Shown here: positions 34,124 to 42,390 of the stretch, piece by piece
How positions within the stretch are numbered: position 1 is the first letter of the stretch
Layout of the letters: each line of letters opens with the position of its first letter
NCBI RefSeq assembly: GCF_016741815.1
Contig: NZ_JAERRJ010000011.1
Coordinates: 248,001-312,000 of the forward strand
Origin: Nocardia acididurans
Lineage (GTDB): Bacteria; Actinomycetota; Actinomycetes; Mycobacteriales; Mycobacteriaceae
Direction: 5' to 3'
DNA: 64,000 nt
Program-made: the position numbers and the translations under genes
The notes under the pieces: model-generated
The model's database searches: none
Told to the model about the DNA's origin: nothing
The model's input: only the letters and a program-made list of their open reading frames with translations

Positions 34124-34426
34124 TCAGACGGTCGGGCAGGCGAATCCGTCGCCGTCCGGATCCAGGTGCGGGCCGTAGCCGGGCTCGCCGCGGAAGATCG
34201 GGGCCTTACCGGCGTTGCGCACATCGTCGCAGTTGCGGTACGAGCCGCCCGCCGACCCGGTCTGGGTCAGGTTCTGCGAGCCGGTCGCGCCCGAGCCGGT
34301 GTCGATGGTGGAGGAGCCGGTGCCGGAGGAACCGGTGGGCACGTTGGCAAGGGCGATCATAGAAGGGGCTGCGAAGGTCGTCAGTCCCGCGACGCTGGCG
34401 GTGACGAGAAGCCGGCGAACGTTCAT
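34124..34426 (-). CDS. secreted Excalibur-domain (calcium-binding) protein
   Basis: ATG 34426 has TGAGGA seven bases upstream. The 100-residue precursor has a signal peptide (MNVRRLLVTA, then a hydrophobic core to about residue 27), a Gly/Ser/Thr-rich linker, and a C-terminal Excalibur domain. That domain has the full signature: YRNCDDVRNAG, then GYGPHLDPDGDGFACP, with the DxDxDG calcium loop and two cysteines. Such domains occur in extracellular surface proteins and nucleases. It is probably secreted or wall-associated. Confidence 0.9.
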   Translation of the reverse strand: MNVRRLLVTASVAGLTTFAAPSMIALANVPTGSSGTGSSTIDTGSGATGSQNLTQTGSAGGSYRNCDDVRNAGKAPIFRGEPGYGPHLDPDGDGFACPTV

Positions 34427-34595
34427 GTATTCCTCAATGTCGGCGCAATAGGTGGGGGTGGCGGCGGCCCGGTTCGGCGCGGAGTGCCACCGCTGCCGCG
34501 GGGTCGCGACACGGTGGCCGGTCCGGGTCCGGCGTCTACTGTTCTGGCGGAACGTTGCATTGTCAACCGGATGTGCTATCCACCGAGGTGGAAGG

Positions 34596-35573
34596 CTATT
34601 CGCCGAGGCGTCTCCCGGAAAGGTGTTCCGCCGGAATACGTCCCATTCGCCCGGCTTGGAAATCTTCGACGGCATCGATGATCTCCTGACGCGTATTCAT
34701 GACGAACGGACCGTACTGCACGACGGGTTCCCGCAGGGGTTGCCCGCCCAGCAGCAGCACTTCCATATCGCCGGTACGCGAATCTTGTTTCGTATCCGAA
34801 GAAATCATCAGCGCATCGCCCTTGCCGAGCACCACCAGCTGCCCCGCGGACACCGGCCGGCGCTCCGGGCCGACCGTGCCGCTGCCGGACACCACGTACA
34901 CCATTGCCGTGAACTGTTGCGGCCACAGGGTTTCCAGCTGCCCGCCGGGTGTGAGCGAGGCGTGGGCGTACGCGATCGGGGTGTGCGTGGAACCCGGGCC
35001 GTCGAAGCCGCCGACACTGCCCGCGATGAGCCGCACCAGCGTGCCGCCGTCGTGCGAGCTGACCAGTGTCAGCTCCCCGGCCCGCAGATCCTGGTATCGC
35101 GGGGCCGCCATCTTCTGCGCCCGCGGCAGGTTCACCCACAGCTGGATGCCGTGGAAGGTGCCGCCCGACATGACCAGTTCCTCGGCGGGCAGTTCGTCGT
35201 GCAGGATCCCGGAGCCGGCGGTCATCCACTGGGTGTCACCCTCGGCGATGGTGCCGCCGCCACCGTTCGAGTCGTGGTGCTCGACGGTTCCGTCCATCAT
35301 GTAGGTGACGGTCTCGAAACCGCGGTGCGGATGCCACGGCGCGCCCTTGGCCTCATAGGGCTGGTAGGTCACCGGGCCCATCTCGTCGAGGAGGATGAAC
35401 GGGTCGGCCGTGCGCAGCGATACGCTCGGGAAGGGCCGCCGCACTTCGAAACCCGCGCCCTCGCGCTGGGTGTTCGCGGTGACGACGGTGCGCACGGGCC
35501 GCTGCACGCTGGTGACATCGGGCCGGGGCAGCCGGGGTAGTACCAGGATGTCGTCGACGGTGATGGCGGGCAT
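34596..35573 (-). CDS. pirin family protein
   Basis: Start ATG 35573 is preceded by AGGAGGAG; nine extra in-frame residues upstream are not needed. The 325-residue bicupin shows the pirin N-terminal motif APWHPHRGFETVTY with the metal-binding histidines, then the further ligands in GTVEHHDSNGG and GDTQWMTAGSGILHDE, and a C-terminal pirin domain (QPLREPVVQYGPFVMNTRQE). Pirins are Fe-dependent; some are quercetinases and some redox-sensing regulators. It is divergent from a MarR gene with a palindrome in between, so it is the likely MarR target. Confidence 0.92.
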   Translation of the reverse strand: MPAITVDDILVLPRLPRPDVTSVQRPVRTVVTANTQREGAGFEVRRPFPSVSLRTADPFILLDEMGPVTYQPYEAKGAPWHPHRGFETVTYMMDGTVEHHDSNGGGGTIAEGDTQWMTAGSGILHDELPAEELVMSGGTFHGIQLWVNLPRAQKMAAPRYQDLRAGELTLVSSHDGGTLVRLIAGSVGGFDGPGSTHTPIAYAHASLTPGGQLETLWPQQFTAMVYVVSGSGTVGPERRPVSAGQLVVLGKGDALMISSDTKQDSRTGDMEVLLLGGQPLREPVVQYGPFVMNTRQEIIDAVEDFQAGRMGRIPAEHLSGRRLGE

Positions 35574-35626
35574 CGCTCCTCCTAGCTGGGGCTCGGACAC
35601 TCCCGAGGGCCGTTGGTGTCCATGTC

Positions 35627-35640
35627 AACCAAGAGTGGTT
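35627..35640. promoter_or_regulatory. probable MarR operator
   Basis: AACCA-AGAG-TGGTT, perfect 5-bp arms, lies between the divergent pirin and MarR genes, 13 bp before the MarR ATG. The placement suggests autorepression together with control of pirin. Confidence 0.5.
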
Positions 35641-35652
35641 AGTATGTATTCC

Positions 35653-36117
35653 ATGGTGCGCTGGTTGACCGACGAGGAACAGACGACCTGGATGTCCTAC
35701 ATCCGCATGCGGCAGCGCCTCGATGCCGCACTCGCCGCGGGAATGGGCGAGGACGGACTGTCCATGTCGGACTACGAAGTGCTGGTGGCGCTCTCGGCCG
35801 CGGGCGGAACCATGCGGGCCAAAGAGCTCGGCGCGGAGATCTGCTGGGACAAGAGCAGGCTGTCCAAGCACCTGTCCCGCATGGCCGCGCGCGGACTCGT
35901 CGACCGCTGCCAGGCCGCCGAGGACGCGCGCGGGCGTGAGGTGCGGCTCACCGACGAGGGGCGGCAGGCGCTGGAAACCGCCGCGCCCAACCACGTCGAG
36001 CTGGTGCGGCGGCTGTTCATGGACGAGATGAGCGACGCCGAGGCGCGGGCGCTGCGCAGCCTGTCGGCGAAGGTCGTCTCGGAGGTCGAGCGCACGGATC
36101 TGCCCGGCGGCATCTGA
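35653..36117 (+). CDS. MarR-family regulator
   Basis: A 154-residue winged-helix regulator; ATG 35644 three codons earlier is an alternative start. The core reads LSMSDYEVLVALSAAGG, then MRAKELGAEICWDKSRLSKHLSRMAARGLV as recognition helix and wing (DARGREVRLTDEGRQ), flanked by dimerisation helices. MarR proteins usually repress an adjacent divergent gene and are relieved by phenolics or oxidants, which fits the pirin partner. Confidence 0.92.
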   Translation: MVRWLTDEEQTTWMSYIRMRQRLDAALAAGMGEDGLSMSDYEVLVALSAAGGTMRAKELGAEICWDKSRLSKHLSRMAARGLVDRCQAAEDARGREVRLTDEGRQALETAAPNHVELVRRLFMDEMSDAEARALRSLSAKVVSEVERTDLPGGI

Positions 36118-36177
36118 CGAGAGGACCCCCGTCATGCCGCGCCGGGATGACGGGGCGGGTCACCGGGATGACTCGGC

Positions 36178-37212
36178 TCAGGGCTTGTCGGGCCGGTCGA
36201 ACTGTGCGCGCTTCCAGTCGCCGAAGGGTTCGTCGCGCTCCCGCACGGCCTCGCGGAAACCCGCTGTGGCGGCACGCAATTGGAAGCCGTAGCCCTCGCG
36301 GGTGTGGCGGGAGATGCCGTCGAAGACCGTGCTGATCATGCCGGAGTTCGCCACACCCTGGCCGAGCAGTGCGCTGTTGAGGGCCAGCTTCGCCATCACC
36401 AGCTGATTGATCGGCACATTCGAGATGCGGTGCAGCAGATCCTCGGTGCGCTCGTCGAGCTGATCGGCGGGCGGCGCCTCGATGGCCAGACCCCATTCCC
36501 CGGCCTGCTTGCCGCTGAGGCTGTCACCGGTGAACAGCAGCCGCTTGGCCCGCTGATCGCCGACCCGATGCGCCCACATGCCCGCCGCCGGGATGCCCCA
36601 GGTACGGGTGGGCGGGTAGCCGAAGCGGGCATCCTCGGCGCAGATGATCTGATCCGCGAACAGCGCGATATCGGTGCCGCCCGCGATGGCGAACCCGTGC
36701 ACCTTGGCCACCGTCGGCTTGTTGGCGTGCAGCAGGCTGGAGAACCCACGGTTGAACCGCGACATCATGGCGTAGTCGACGACGGGATCCCAAGTGCCCC
36801 AGGGGTTGTGGTTGCGCGCCTGCACCACCGGGTCGAGCACGGTGCCCTCGGTGGGTTGCGCGCCCTCGGCGGGCGCGAAGCTGTTCTCGGCGAAGATCGA
36901 CAGGTCGTAGCCGCCGCAGAAGCCCTTGCCGCGCCCGCTCACCACGATCACGTGCACGCGCGGATCCAGATCGGCGCGTTCCACGGCGGCCGCGAGCTCG
37001 ATCGGGGTGTCGGCGGTGATGGCGTTGCCCTGTTCGGGGCGGTTGAAGGTGATTCGGGCGATCCGGCCGGTCACCTCGTAAGTCAGTGTGCGACCGGTGA
37101 ATTCGCTCTCCGGCTCCGGTCGGCCGCTGAAGAGGGAATCGTCGCCGCCGGTGAGATCGTCGCGCCACGGTGCGGGGCGCGTTCCGGCGTGGTTCTCGTA
37201 GTCAGGAGACAC
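36178..37212 (-). CDS. crotonase-family protein (enoyl-CoA hydratase/isomerase)
   Basis: A 344-residue crotonase with a GTG start. After a 45-residue N-terminal extension come ITFNRPEQGNAI, VIVVSGRGKGFCGGYDL (first oxyanion-hole Gly), and KVHGFAIAGGTDIALFADQII (second oxyanion hole). An insert of about 35 residues between these (AENSFAPAEGAQPTEGT onwards) and the long C-terminus make it bigger than the 260-residue norm. The usual catalytic Glu positions are not obvious, so hydratase, isomerase or hydrolase activity cannot be chosen. It is monocistronic and convergent with the MarR gene. Confidence 0.85.
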   Translation of the reverse strand: MSPDYENHAGTRPAPWRDDLTGGDDSLFSGRPEPESEFTGRTLTYEVTGRIARITFNRPEQGNAITADTPIELAAAVERADLDPRVHVIVVSGRGKGFCGGYDLSIFAENSFAPAEGAQPTEGTVLDPVVQARNHNPWGTWDPVVDYAMMSRFNRGFSSLLHANKPTVAKVHGFAIAGGTDIALFADQIICAEDARFGYPPTRTWGIPAAGMWAHRVGDQRAKRLLFTGDSLSGKQAGEWGLAIEAPPADQLDERTEDLLHRISNVPINQLVMAKLALNSALLGQGVANSGMISTVFDGISRHTREGYGFQLRAATAGFREAVRERDEPFGDWKRAQFDRPDKP

Positions 37213-37251
37213 TCAAGCAGTGAACCCCGGTTCATTTCTTGCTGTCAAGGG

Positions 37252-37566
37252 TTACTGCCAGGGTTTGACCGGTGGCTTCACCCAGAGGATCTTCTCGTCG
37301 GCGTGGTCGCGGCGTGCGGCGGGGTGGGCCGGATGGCGGGCCGCCCAGGCGTCCTTCTCGTCGAGCAGGCGGGCGACCGCCTGCCAGGTCTCGTCGGTGC
37401 TCGGCGGATTGGTTTCGGCGGCGCGCGCGAGTTTGCGGCGCTGGGCCATGGGCATGTCGAGCAGTTCGGCGCCGGTGATCTCGCGCTGCCAGAGGTAGGC
37501 GGCCAGGCGGCGCGCCTTCTCTTCCCGGCTGCGGCTGGCGTGATCGGAGTGCGCGTAGTCGGTCAT
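37252..37566 (-). CDS. small conserved hypothetical protein (104 aa)
   Basis: ATG 37566 follows GGAG at a good distance. The product is hydrophilic and helical (SREEKARRLAAYLWQREITG and TWQAVARLLDEKDAWAARHP), ending in a basic Trp/Pro-rich tail (ILWVKPPVKPW). No membrane segment or known catalytic motif. The type resembles small conserved actinobacterial proteins of unknown role. It lies about 140 bp from the divergent GNAT gene. Confidence 0.7.
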   Translation of the reverse strand: MTDYAHSDHASRSREEKARRLAAYLWQREITGAELLDMPMAQRRKLARAAETNPPSTDETWQAVARLLDEKDAWAARHPAHPAARRDHADEKILWVKPPVKPWQ

Positions 37567-37704
37567 ATCGCTGACTCCGCAGGTAGTGGTCGATGTTCGC
37601 CTCGACCCTACCCCCGGCCGCCGACACGAATTCCGGGTGCTCGGGCGCGGCGTGATCTCCGCCAACTCCGCGAGTCGCGCGCCGCCCGCGGTTACGGTGA
37701 ACGT

Positions 37705-38565
37705 ATGCCGGACGCATCGAGCCGCCCCGAGGACCTCGTCATCGACCGTGCCACGCCCACCGAATGGTCGGCTGTCACCGAGTGGGCGGCGGGGGAGGGC
37801 TGGAACCCGGGCGCGGGCGATGCCGCCGCCTTCTTCGCCCAGGATTCCGACGGCTTCTTCCTCGGCCGGATCGGCGGCGAGCCGGTGTCGGCGATCTCGG
37901 TCGTCAACTACGGCAGCGACTACGCCTTCCTCGGCTTCTACCTGGTGCGCGCGGATCTGCGCGGCCACGGCCTGGGCCTGGCCACCTGGCGGGCCGGGCT
38001 GGCGCACGCCGGCGGCCGGGTGGTCGGCCTGGACGGAGTGCCCGATCAACAGGACAACTATCGTCGCAGCGGCTTCGAACTCGCCTATCGCAGTGCGCGA
38101 TTCGCCGGTGTCCCGCAGTTGCCGCCCGCCGACCGCACCGTGCGCCCGATGGCCCCGGACGACGCTGTGGCGGTCTACCGCTACGACTCCGCCTGCCTGC
38201 CCGCCGATCGGCCCGAATTCCTCGCCGAGTGGCTCAGCGGCGCGGGCAGGCACACGATCGTCCGCGTCGTCGACGGCGAGCTCACCGGATTCGCCCAGGT
38301 GCGCCCCGCCCGCGACGGCCTGCGGGTCGGTCCGCTGTTCGCCGACGAGGTGGACGACGCCCGCCAATTGCTCTCGGCGCTGGGTGATTTCGCGCCGGGC
38401 ACGCCGCTGGCCATCGACGTGCCGCTGCGCAACGAGCCCGCCGTGAAGCTCATGGCCGAGGCGGGCCTGTCCCCGAGTTTCGAGACCGCCCGCATGTACA
38501 CCGGCCGCGTCCGAATCCATCACCAGGACAAGGTCTTCGGCGTCACCTCGCTGGAACTGGGCTGA
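37705..38565 (+). CDS. GNAT-family N-acetyltransferase with two acetyltransferase-like halves
   Basis: The 286-residue product has an N-terminal GNAT domain with the acetyl-CoA loop YLVRADLRGHGLGLATW (R-x-x-G-x-G/A as RGHGLG). It is followed by GLDGVPDQQDNYRRSGFEL and a second, degenerate GNAT-like half that starts at TVRPMAPDDAVAVY and lacks the pyrophosphate loop. This is the layout of YitH/HolE-type acetyltransferases with an Acetyltransf_18 C-terminal domain. The acceptor is unknown. It is convergent with the Apa-like gene. Confidence 0.88.
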   Translation: MPDASSRPEDLVIDRATPTEWSAVTEWAAGEGWNPGAGDAAAFFAQDSDGFFLGRIGGEPVSAISVVNYGSDYAFLGFYLVRADLRGHGLGLATWRAGLAHAGGRVVGLDGVPDQQDNYRRSGFELAYRSARFAGVPQLPPADRTVRPMAPDDAVAVYRYDSACLPADRPEFLAEWLSGAGRHTIVRVVDGELTGFAQVRPARDGLRVGPLFADEVDDARQLLSALGDFAPGTPLAIDVPLRNEPAVKLMAEAGLSPSFETARMYTGRVRIHHQDKVFGVTSLELG

Positions 38566-38599
38566 GCACACAGCAGTCGAGAACCACCGTGGCCGAGAA

Positions 38600-39226
38600 C
38601 TACAGTGGCCGAATCGATTCCGCCAGCTTCTGCGCCGCAATCCGATCCACCGGCGATTCGGCGTCCCCGAGCCAGCTGACCCACCAGCGCCGCGACTCCG
38701 CCCGCACCACCGCGGCGTACACCTCGGCGCGTGGATTCCGCGAGCTGTCGAAGTCCACCCGGTAGAAGCACGACTTCCCGGTCACCGCACGGCCTTTCAC
38801 GTCCAGGGTCTCCCGATCCACCCGGGTTCCCGGACTGGGAAAGAAGAATTCCCCCATCCCCGACCCGAGCGCGCAGGCGGCCGATCCGTCGTCGGCATGT
38901 TCGGAGGCGAACATGGACCCGTCGAGCTTCCCGAGCAGGAGCATCCCGCTCGCCCCCTCCCGCTGCAGCGCCACCTGCCCGAACACCAGCCGGCCGTCGT
39001 CCTCGTCGGGCATCTGCGCCCACCCCTCGGGCGGTACGAAACTCATCCCCGCCGCCGCACTGGATATCCGCCCGCGCTCCTCGGCCTCCGGCCGCACCTC
39101 CCGCACGGCCAGCCACCCGATCCCCGCCAGTGACCCCACCAGCGCGACCACGCACACCCCGATCACCCACTTCGCCAGCCGCGGCGAGACGGCGGGTTCC
39201 GGCGGCAGAGCCTGATTCGGATCCAC
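38600..39226 (-). CDS. membrane-anchored Apa (MPT32 / fibronectin-attachment protein)-like protein
   Basis: A 208-residue protein with one N-terminal membrane helix (WVIGVCVVALVGSLAGIGWL) and an extracytoplasmic domain. The domain closely follows the core of the mycobacterial alanine/proline-rich antigen Apa: FVPPEGWAQM, LLGKLDGSMFAS, LGSGMGEFFFPSPGTRVDRE, YRVDF, RRWWVSWLGDAESPVD and the ending KLAESIRPL. Mycobacterial Apa is a secreted, O-mannosylated adhesin. Here the Pro/Ala-rich glycosylated flanks are absent and the protein appears anchored rather than released. Two cysteines (ACALG and SCFYR) could form a disulfide. Confidence 0.82.
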   Translation of the reverse strand: MDPNQALPPEPAVSPRLAKWVIGVCVVALVGSLAGIGWLAVREVRPEAEERGRISSAAAGMSFVPPEGWAQMPDEDDGRLVFGQVALQREGASGMLLLGKLDGSMFASEHADDGSAACALGSGMGEFFFPSPGTRVDRETLDVKGRAVTGKSCFYRVDFDSSRNPRAEVYAAVVRAESRRWWVSWLGDAESPVDRIAAQKLAESIRPL

Positions 39227-39443
39227 CCCGCGAACCTAACAACCCCCCCGCCCGGGGGTCCGCGAGCCGGGCCGTGAGCAGTAATTACGAATTGCCCACA
39301 GATTGCGATCCTTGTCTGTTGCCTCACAGGTCAGGGCCCGGAACGTGGGAATCCGCGCTCGGCATGGCATAGTTGATGTCGAGAACGGGAGTTTCACCGA
39401 GAAACGCGCTCGGCTCACCTACAGAAAAGAAGTTGTAAACAGC

Positions 39444-39647
39444 ATGGCTCAAGGCAGTGTGAAGTGGTTCAACAGCGAGAAGGGCTTCGGCTTCATCGCT
39501 CAGGACGGAGGCGGCCCTGACGTCTTCGTGCATTACTCGGCCATCGGTGGCTCGGGTTACAAGTCCCTCGAAGAGGGGCAGCGCGTCGAGTTCGGCGTGG
39601 AGCAGGGCCAGAAGGGCCCGCAGGCGACGGACGTCCGCGCTATCTGA
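39444..39647 (+). CDS. cspA: cold-shock protein, CspA type
   Basis: A 67-residue CspA-type protein. RNP1 is KGFGFIA and RNP2 is VFVHYSAI, within MAQGSVKWFNSEKG at the start. It binds single-stranded RNA or DNA as an RNA chaperone. The gene is monocistronic and followed by a strong terminator. The 217-bp gap before it, back to the Apa-like gene, leaves room for the long structured leader usual for csp genes. The AT-richer leader with AAGAAGTTGTAAAC just before the ATG provides a weak ribosome site. Confidence 0.96.
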   Translation: MAQGSVKWFNSEKGFGFIAQDGGGPDVFVHYSAIGGSGYKSLEEGQRVEFGVEQGQKGPQATDVRAI

Positions 39648-39662
39648 TTAGCGTGACCTGGG

Positions 39663-39696
39663 AGAAGCCCCGCACCATACGGTGCGGGGCTTCTTT
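39663..39696 (+). terminator. intrinsic terminator of cspA
   Basis: Stem of 14 bp (39663-39676 with 39681-39694), four-base loop ATAC, followed by a short T-run. It starts 15 bp after the cspA stop. Confidence 0.9.
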
Positions 39697-39745
39697 CGTT
39701 TGTGCCGTGTATACCGCCGGTAATTTGCTGGAAGGCTAGTCGTAT

Positions 39746-40303
39746 TTATTCCGGGGCCGCGAACAGCGCGCGAGCCAGCCGATCCAGCGCGGCGTGCGGG
39801 TCGAATTCCGGCTCGGGGCTCACCAGCTGGTGCAGGATGACGCCGTCGGCGTAGTCGACCAGCAGTTTCGCTACGCTGCGGTCGGGATGCAGCGGGGTCA
39901 GCAGGCTTTCGGCCCACGCGGTCAGCGCGCGATGGCCGCGCTGCACGGATTCCTGCAGCGGGACCACCGTCTGCGCTTCCATGAACAATGCGTATCGGGC
40001 CAGGGTGCGGATCCGGTCGGTGGTCGCCGCGTGCCGGATGAATTCGGCCATTCCCGCCACCAGCTCGTCGATGGTGGTCGGTGCGGGCCGGTGGCTGAGC
40101 GCGGCCCAGTCGTGGTGATCGCGCTGCTCGAGCCGTTCGGCGATCCCCGAGAGCAGGGCTTCGCGGGTGCGGAAGTAATTGGAGCTGGATCCGGCGGGCA
40201 TGCCCGCGGCTTCGTCGACCGCGCGGTGGGTGAGCGCGCGCAGGCCACGGCTGCCGAGTAGTTCGATGGCCGCGTCCAGGACGAGTTCGCGCTTGGTGGA
40301 CAT
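39746..40303 (-). CDS. TetR-family regulator
   Basis: A 185-residue TetR protein. The helix-turn-helix lies at THRAVDEAAGMPAGSSSNYFRTREALLSG, a variant with Ser-Ser-Asn-Tyr-Phe at the recognition helix end, followed by a helical ligand domain. It is divergent from the FAD monooxygenase. Two identical 14-bp palindromes lie in the 116-bp gap, close to its own start, so it probably controls both genes. The inducer is likely a small aromatic substrate or product of the monooxygenase, by inference. Confidence 0.88.
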   Translation of the reverse strand: MSTKRELVLDAAIELLGSRGLRALTHRAVDEAAGMPAGSSSNYFRTREALLSGIAERLEQRDHHDWAALSHRPAPTTIDELVAGMAEFIRHAATTDRIRTLARYALFMEAQTVVPLQESVQRGHRALTAWAESLLTPLHPDRSVAKLLVDYADGVILHQLVSPEPEFDPHAALDRLARALFAAPE

Positions 40304-40332
40304 GCCCGGAGACTACATCAGTAGTGACATGC

Positions 40333-40367
40333 ACTACAGCTGTAGTATGGAATACTACAGCTGTAGT
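40333..40367. promoter_or_regulatory. tandem perfect palindromes, probable TetR operators
   Basis: ACTACAGCTGTAGT occurs at 40333-40346 and again at 40354-40367, each perfectly symmetrical, with centres exactly 21 bp apart (two turns of the helix). A weaker overlapping repeat GTAGTG-5 bp-CACTAC lies at 40321-40337. Confidence 0.75.
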
Positions 40368-40419
40368 ACGGTCATTCTCGTCCGGCTCGATGCCGGGCCG
40401 GAGTGAAGGGAACAGGTCC

Positions 40420-41520
40420 ATGCCCAAGGTGATCGTCGTCGGCGGCGGTATCGCCGGTCTGGCAACCGCCATCGCGTTCCAGCGTCGCGGCTGGGAGATC
40501 GAGGTGCTCGAGAAGGCCGCCTCGATCACCGAAGTCGGTGCGGGACTGTCCATCTGGCCCAATGCGCTGCGCGCGCTGGACGCCCTGGGCGTGGGGGAGC
40601 AGGTGCGGGCCCGTGCGCTCGAGGAGGGTTCGGCCGGAATCCGGGATGCCAAGGGCCGCTGGCTGTCTCGCACCGACGAGGCCGCTGTCCGGGCACGCTA
40701 CGGCAGCCCGATCATGATGCATCGCGCCGACCTGCTCGACATCCTGCGCGCCGCAGTCCCGGAAACCGCACTGCGCACCGGTATTTCGGTGACCGGCGTG
40801 CGTGCCGGTGGCACCGTCGCGCACTCGCGGGGTGAGTCCACCGGCGATCTGGTGGTCGGCGCCGACGGTATTCGCAGTACCGTGCGCCGCGCGCTGCTGG
40901 GCGACATCCAGCCGCGCTACAGCGGCTACACCGCCTGGCGGGTGGTGGTCGCACCCGCCGAGCCGATCACCAGAATGGGCGAAACCTGGGGCCGCGGTGA
41001 GCGTTTCGGCTACGGCGTTCTCGCCGACGGCCGCGTCTACTGCTTCGCCACCGCCAACGCTCCGGCCGATTCTCCCGGGGGCGGGCTCGCGGAGCTGCGC
41101 CGTCGCTTCGGCGACTGGCACGATCCCATCCCGGCGCTGCTGGCCGCCGCCGACGAAGCGGCCGTCCTGCACAATGACATCTACGATCTGCCCGCCCTGA
41201 AAAGCTTTGTGGGCGAACGTATCGCCCTGGTGGGCGACGCCGCCCACGCCATGACCCCCAATCTCGGGCAGGGCGCGTGCCAGGCACTGGAGGACGCCGT
41301 CGTGCTGGCCCGGGTGGCCGCCGCGGGCGGTCCGCTCACCGCCTACGACGGCGAACGCCGCCCGCGCACCCGGATGATCGCGTCCCGTTCCTATCGGATC
41401 GGCGCTGTGGCCCAATGGGAGTCGGCCCCGCTGGTCGCGCTCCGCGCCGCGATCATGCGTCTGACGCCCGCGTCGGCGCAGTTCAAAGCCCTTGCCCCGG
41501 TGCTGGATTGGACCTGTTGA
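40420..41520 (+). CDS. FAD-dependent monooxygenase (PHBH fold)
   Basis: A 366-residue class A flavoprotein monooxygenase with ATG 40420. FAD motif: VIVVGGGIAGLATAIAFQ. DG motif: DLVVGADGIRSTVRRAL. GD motif: ALVGDAAHAMTPNLGQGACQ. The substrate domain lies between these. Such enzymes hydroxylate aromatic or polyketide rings with NAD(P)H and O2. It has no other catabolic neighbour, and is under likely control of the divergent TetR protein. It is convergent with the VOC gene, 19 bp apart. Confidence 0.92.
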   Translation: MPKVIVVGGGIAGLATAIAFQRRGWEIEVLEKAASITEVGAGLSIWPNALRALDALGVGEQVRARALEEGSAGIRDAKGRWLSRTDEAAVRARYGSPIMMHRADLLDILRAAVPETALRTGISVTGVRAGGTVAHSRGESTGDLVVGADGIRSTVRRALLGDIQPRYSGYTAWRVVVAPAEPITRMGETWGRGERFGYGVLADGRVYCFATANAPADSPGGGLAELRRRFGDWHDPIPALLAAADEAAVLHNDIYDLPALKSFVGERIALVGDAAHAMTPNLGQGACQALEDAVVLARVAAAGGPLTAYDGERRPRTRMIASRSYRIGAVAQWESAPLVALRAAIMRLTPASAQFKALAPVLDWTC

Positions 41521-41539
41521 CCACCGGGGCGACGGTCGA

Positions 41540-42304
41540 TCAGGACGGCGGGGCGGAACGGATGATGCGGAAATCCGCGCCGAAGGGATCGCGCAGTCCC
41601 GCGATCCGCCCGAACGGCGTGTCCTGGGCGGTGAGGGTCACGGTGGCGCCGGCGGTGGTCGCGCGGTCCACGGTGGCGTCGGTGTCCGCCACCTCGAAAT
41701 AGGTGACCCACAGTGGTTTGGATCCGGTGGGGTCGCCCTCGATGCCGCCGACGGCACGGTCGTCGGCGCGATGCAGCACCGTGTAGTCGATGTCGGGCAG
41801 CGGTTCGAGCCGGAATTCGAAGACGGTGGAATAGAATTCGCGCGCGGGCTGCGGCTGGGCGGTGAGCAGTTCGTTCCACACGAGGGTGCCCGGCTCGTTC
41901 ACGATCTGCGCGCCGATGTGCGCCCGGCCCTCCCACAGTCCGAACTGCCCGCCCACCGGATCGACGCCGATGGCCGTGCGCCCCTGATCGGTGATATCCA
42001 TTGCGGCCATGGGGATCCGGCCGCCCGCATCGCTGATGCGCTTGAGTGTGCCGTCCACATCATCGGTGGCGAAGTACATGTTCCACCAGAATTCGGTGGC
42101 CTCCGGGTCGGGGTTCTTCATGAGCGCGGCCACGGGTTTCCCGCGCACCAGGCACATGGTGTAGTACCCCATCTCGGCCGGACCCTCGAGGAACTCCCAT
42201 CCGAACACCGCGGCGTAGAACTCCATCGCGGCGCGGTGATCGGGCACACCGAGGTCCACCCAGGTGGGCGTGCCGTACGGCTGGGGCTGTGAGATCTCTA
42301 CCAT
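41540..42304 (-). CDS. VOC-family protein with two glyoxalase-like domains
   Basis: A 254-residue protein made of two vicinal-oxygen-chelate halves: TPTWVDLGVPDHRAAMEFY...FGW (residues 12-35 region) to about 125, and TLVWNELLTAQPQPAREFYSTVF split at about residue 140 to the end. Each half has the beta-alpha-beta-beta-beta repeat, with DPVGGQFGLWEG and DPFGADFRII as the closing strands. The layout is that of actinobacterial proteins like Rv0577 (CFP30B). Metal ligands are partly missing, so glyoxalase activity is doubtful; a binding or detoxification role is as likely. Confidence 0.85.
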   Translation of the reverse strand: MVEISQPQPYGTPTWVDLGVPDHRAAMEFYAAVFGWEFLEGPAEMGYYTMCLVRGKPVAALMKNPDPEATEFWWNMYFATDDVDGTLKRISDAGGRIPMAAMDITDQGRTAIGVDPVGGQFGLWEGRAHIGAQIVNEPGTLVWNELLTAQPQPAREFYSTVFEFRLEPLPDIDYTVLHRADDRAVGGIEGDPTGSKPLWVTYFEVADTDATVDRATTAGATVTLTAQDTPFGRIAGLRDPFGADFRIIRSAPPS

Positions 42305-42390
42305 GGCCTGCTCCTTAGCGACGTGCGGTGAGGTTCACCACCCCATCCTCGTCCGCCGGGAGCCGCGCCTCGCGGAAAACGGAAAAGCTC

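Noticed and set aside
36280..37704. Long plus-strand extension before the GNAT gene
   Set aside because: The residues lie antisense to the crotonase gene and lack homology; GNAT similarity begins after ATG 37705.
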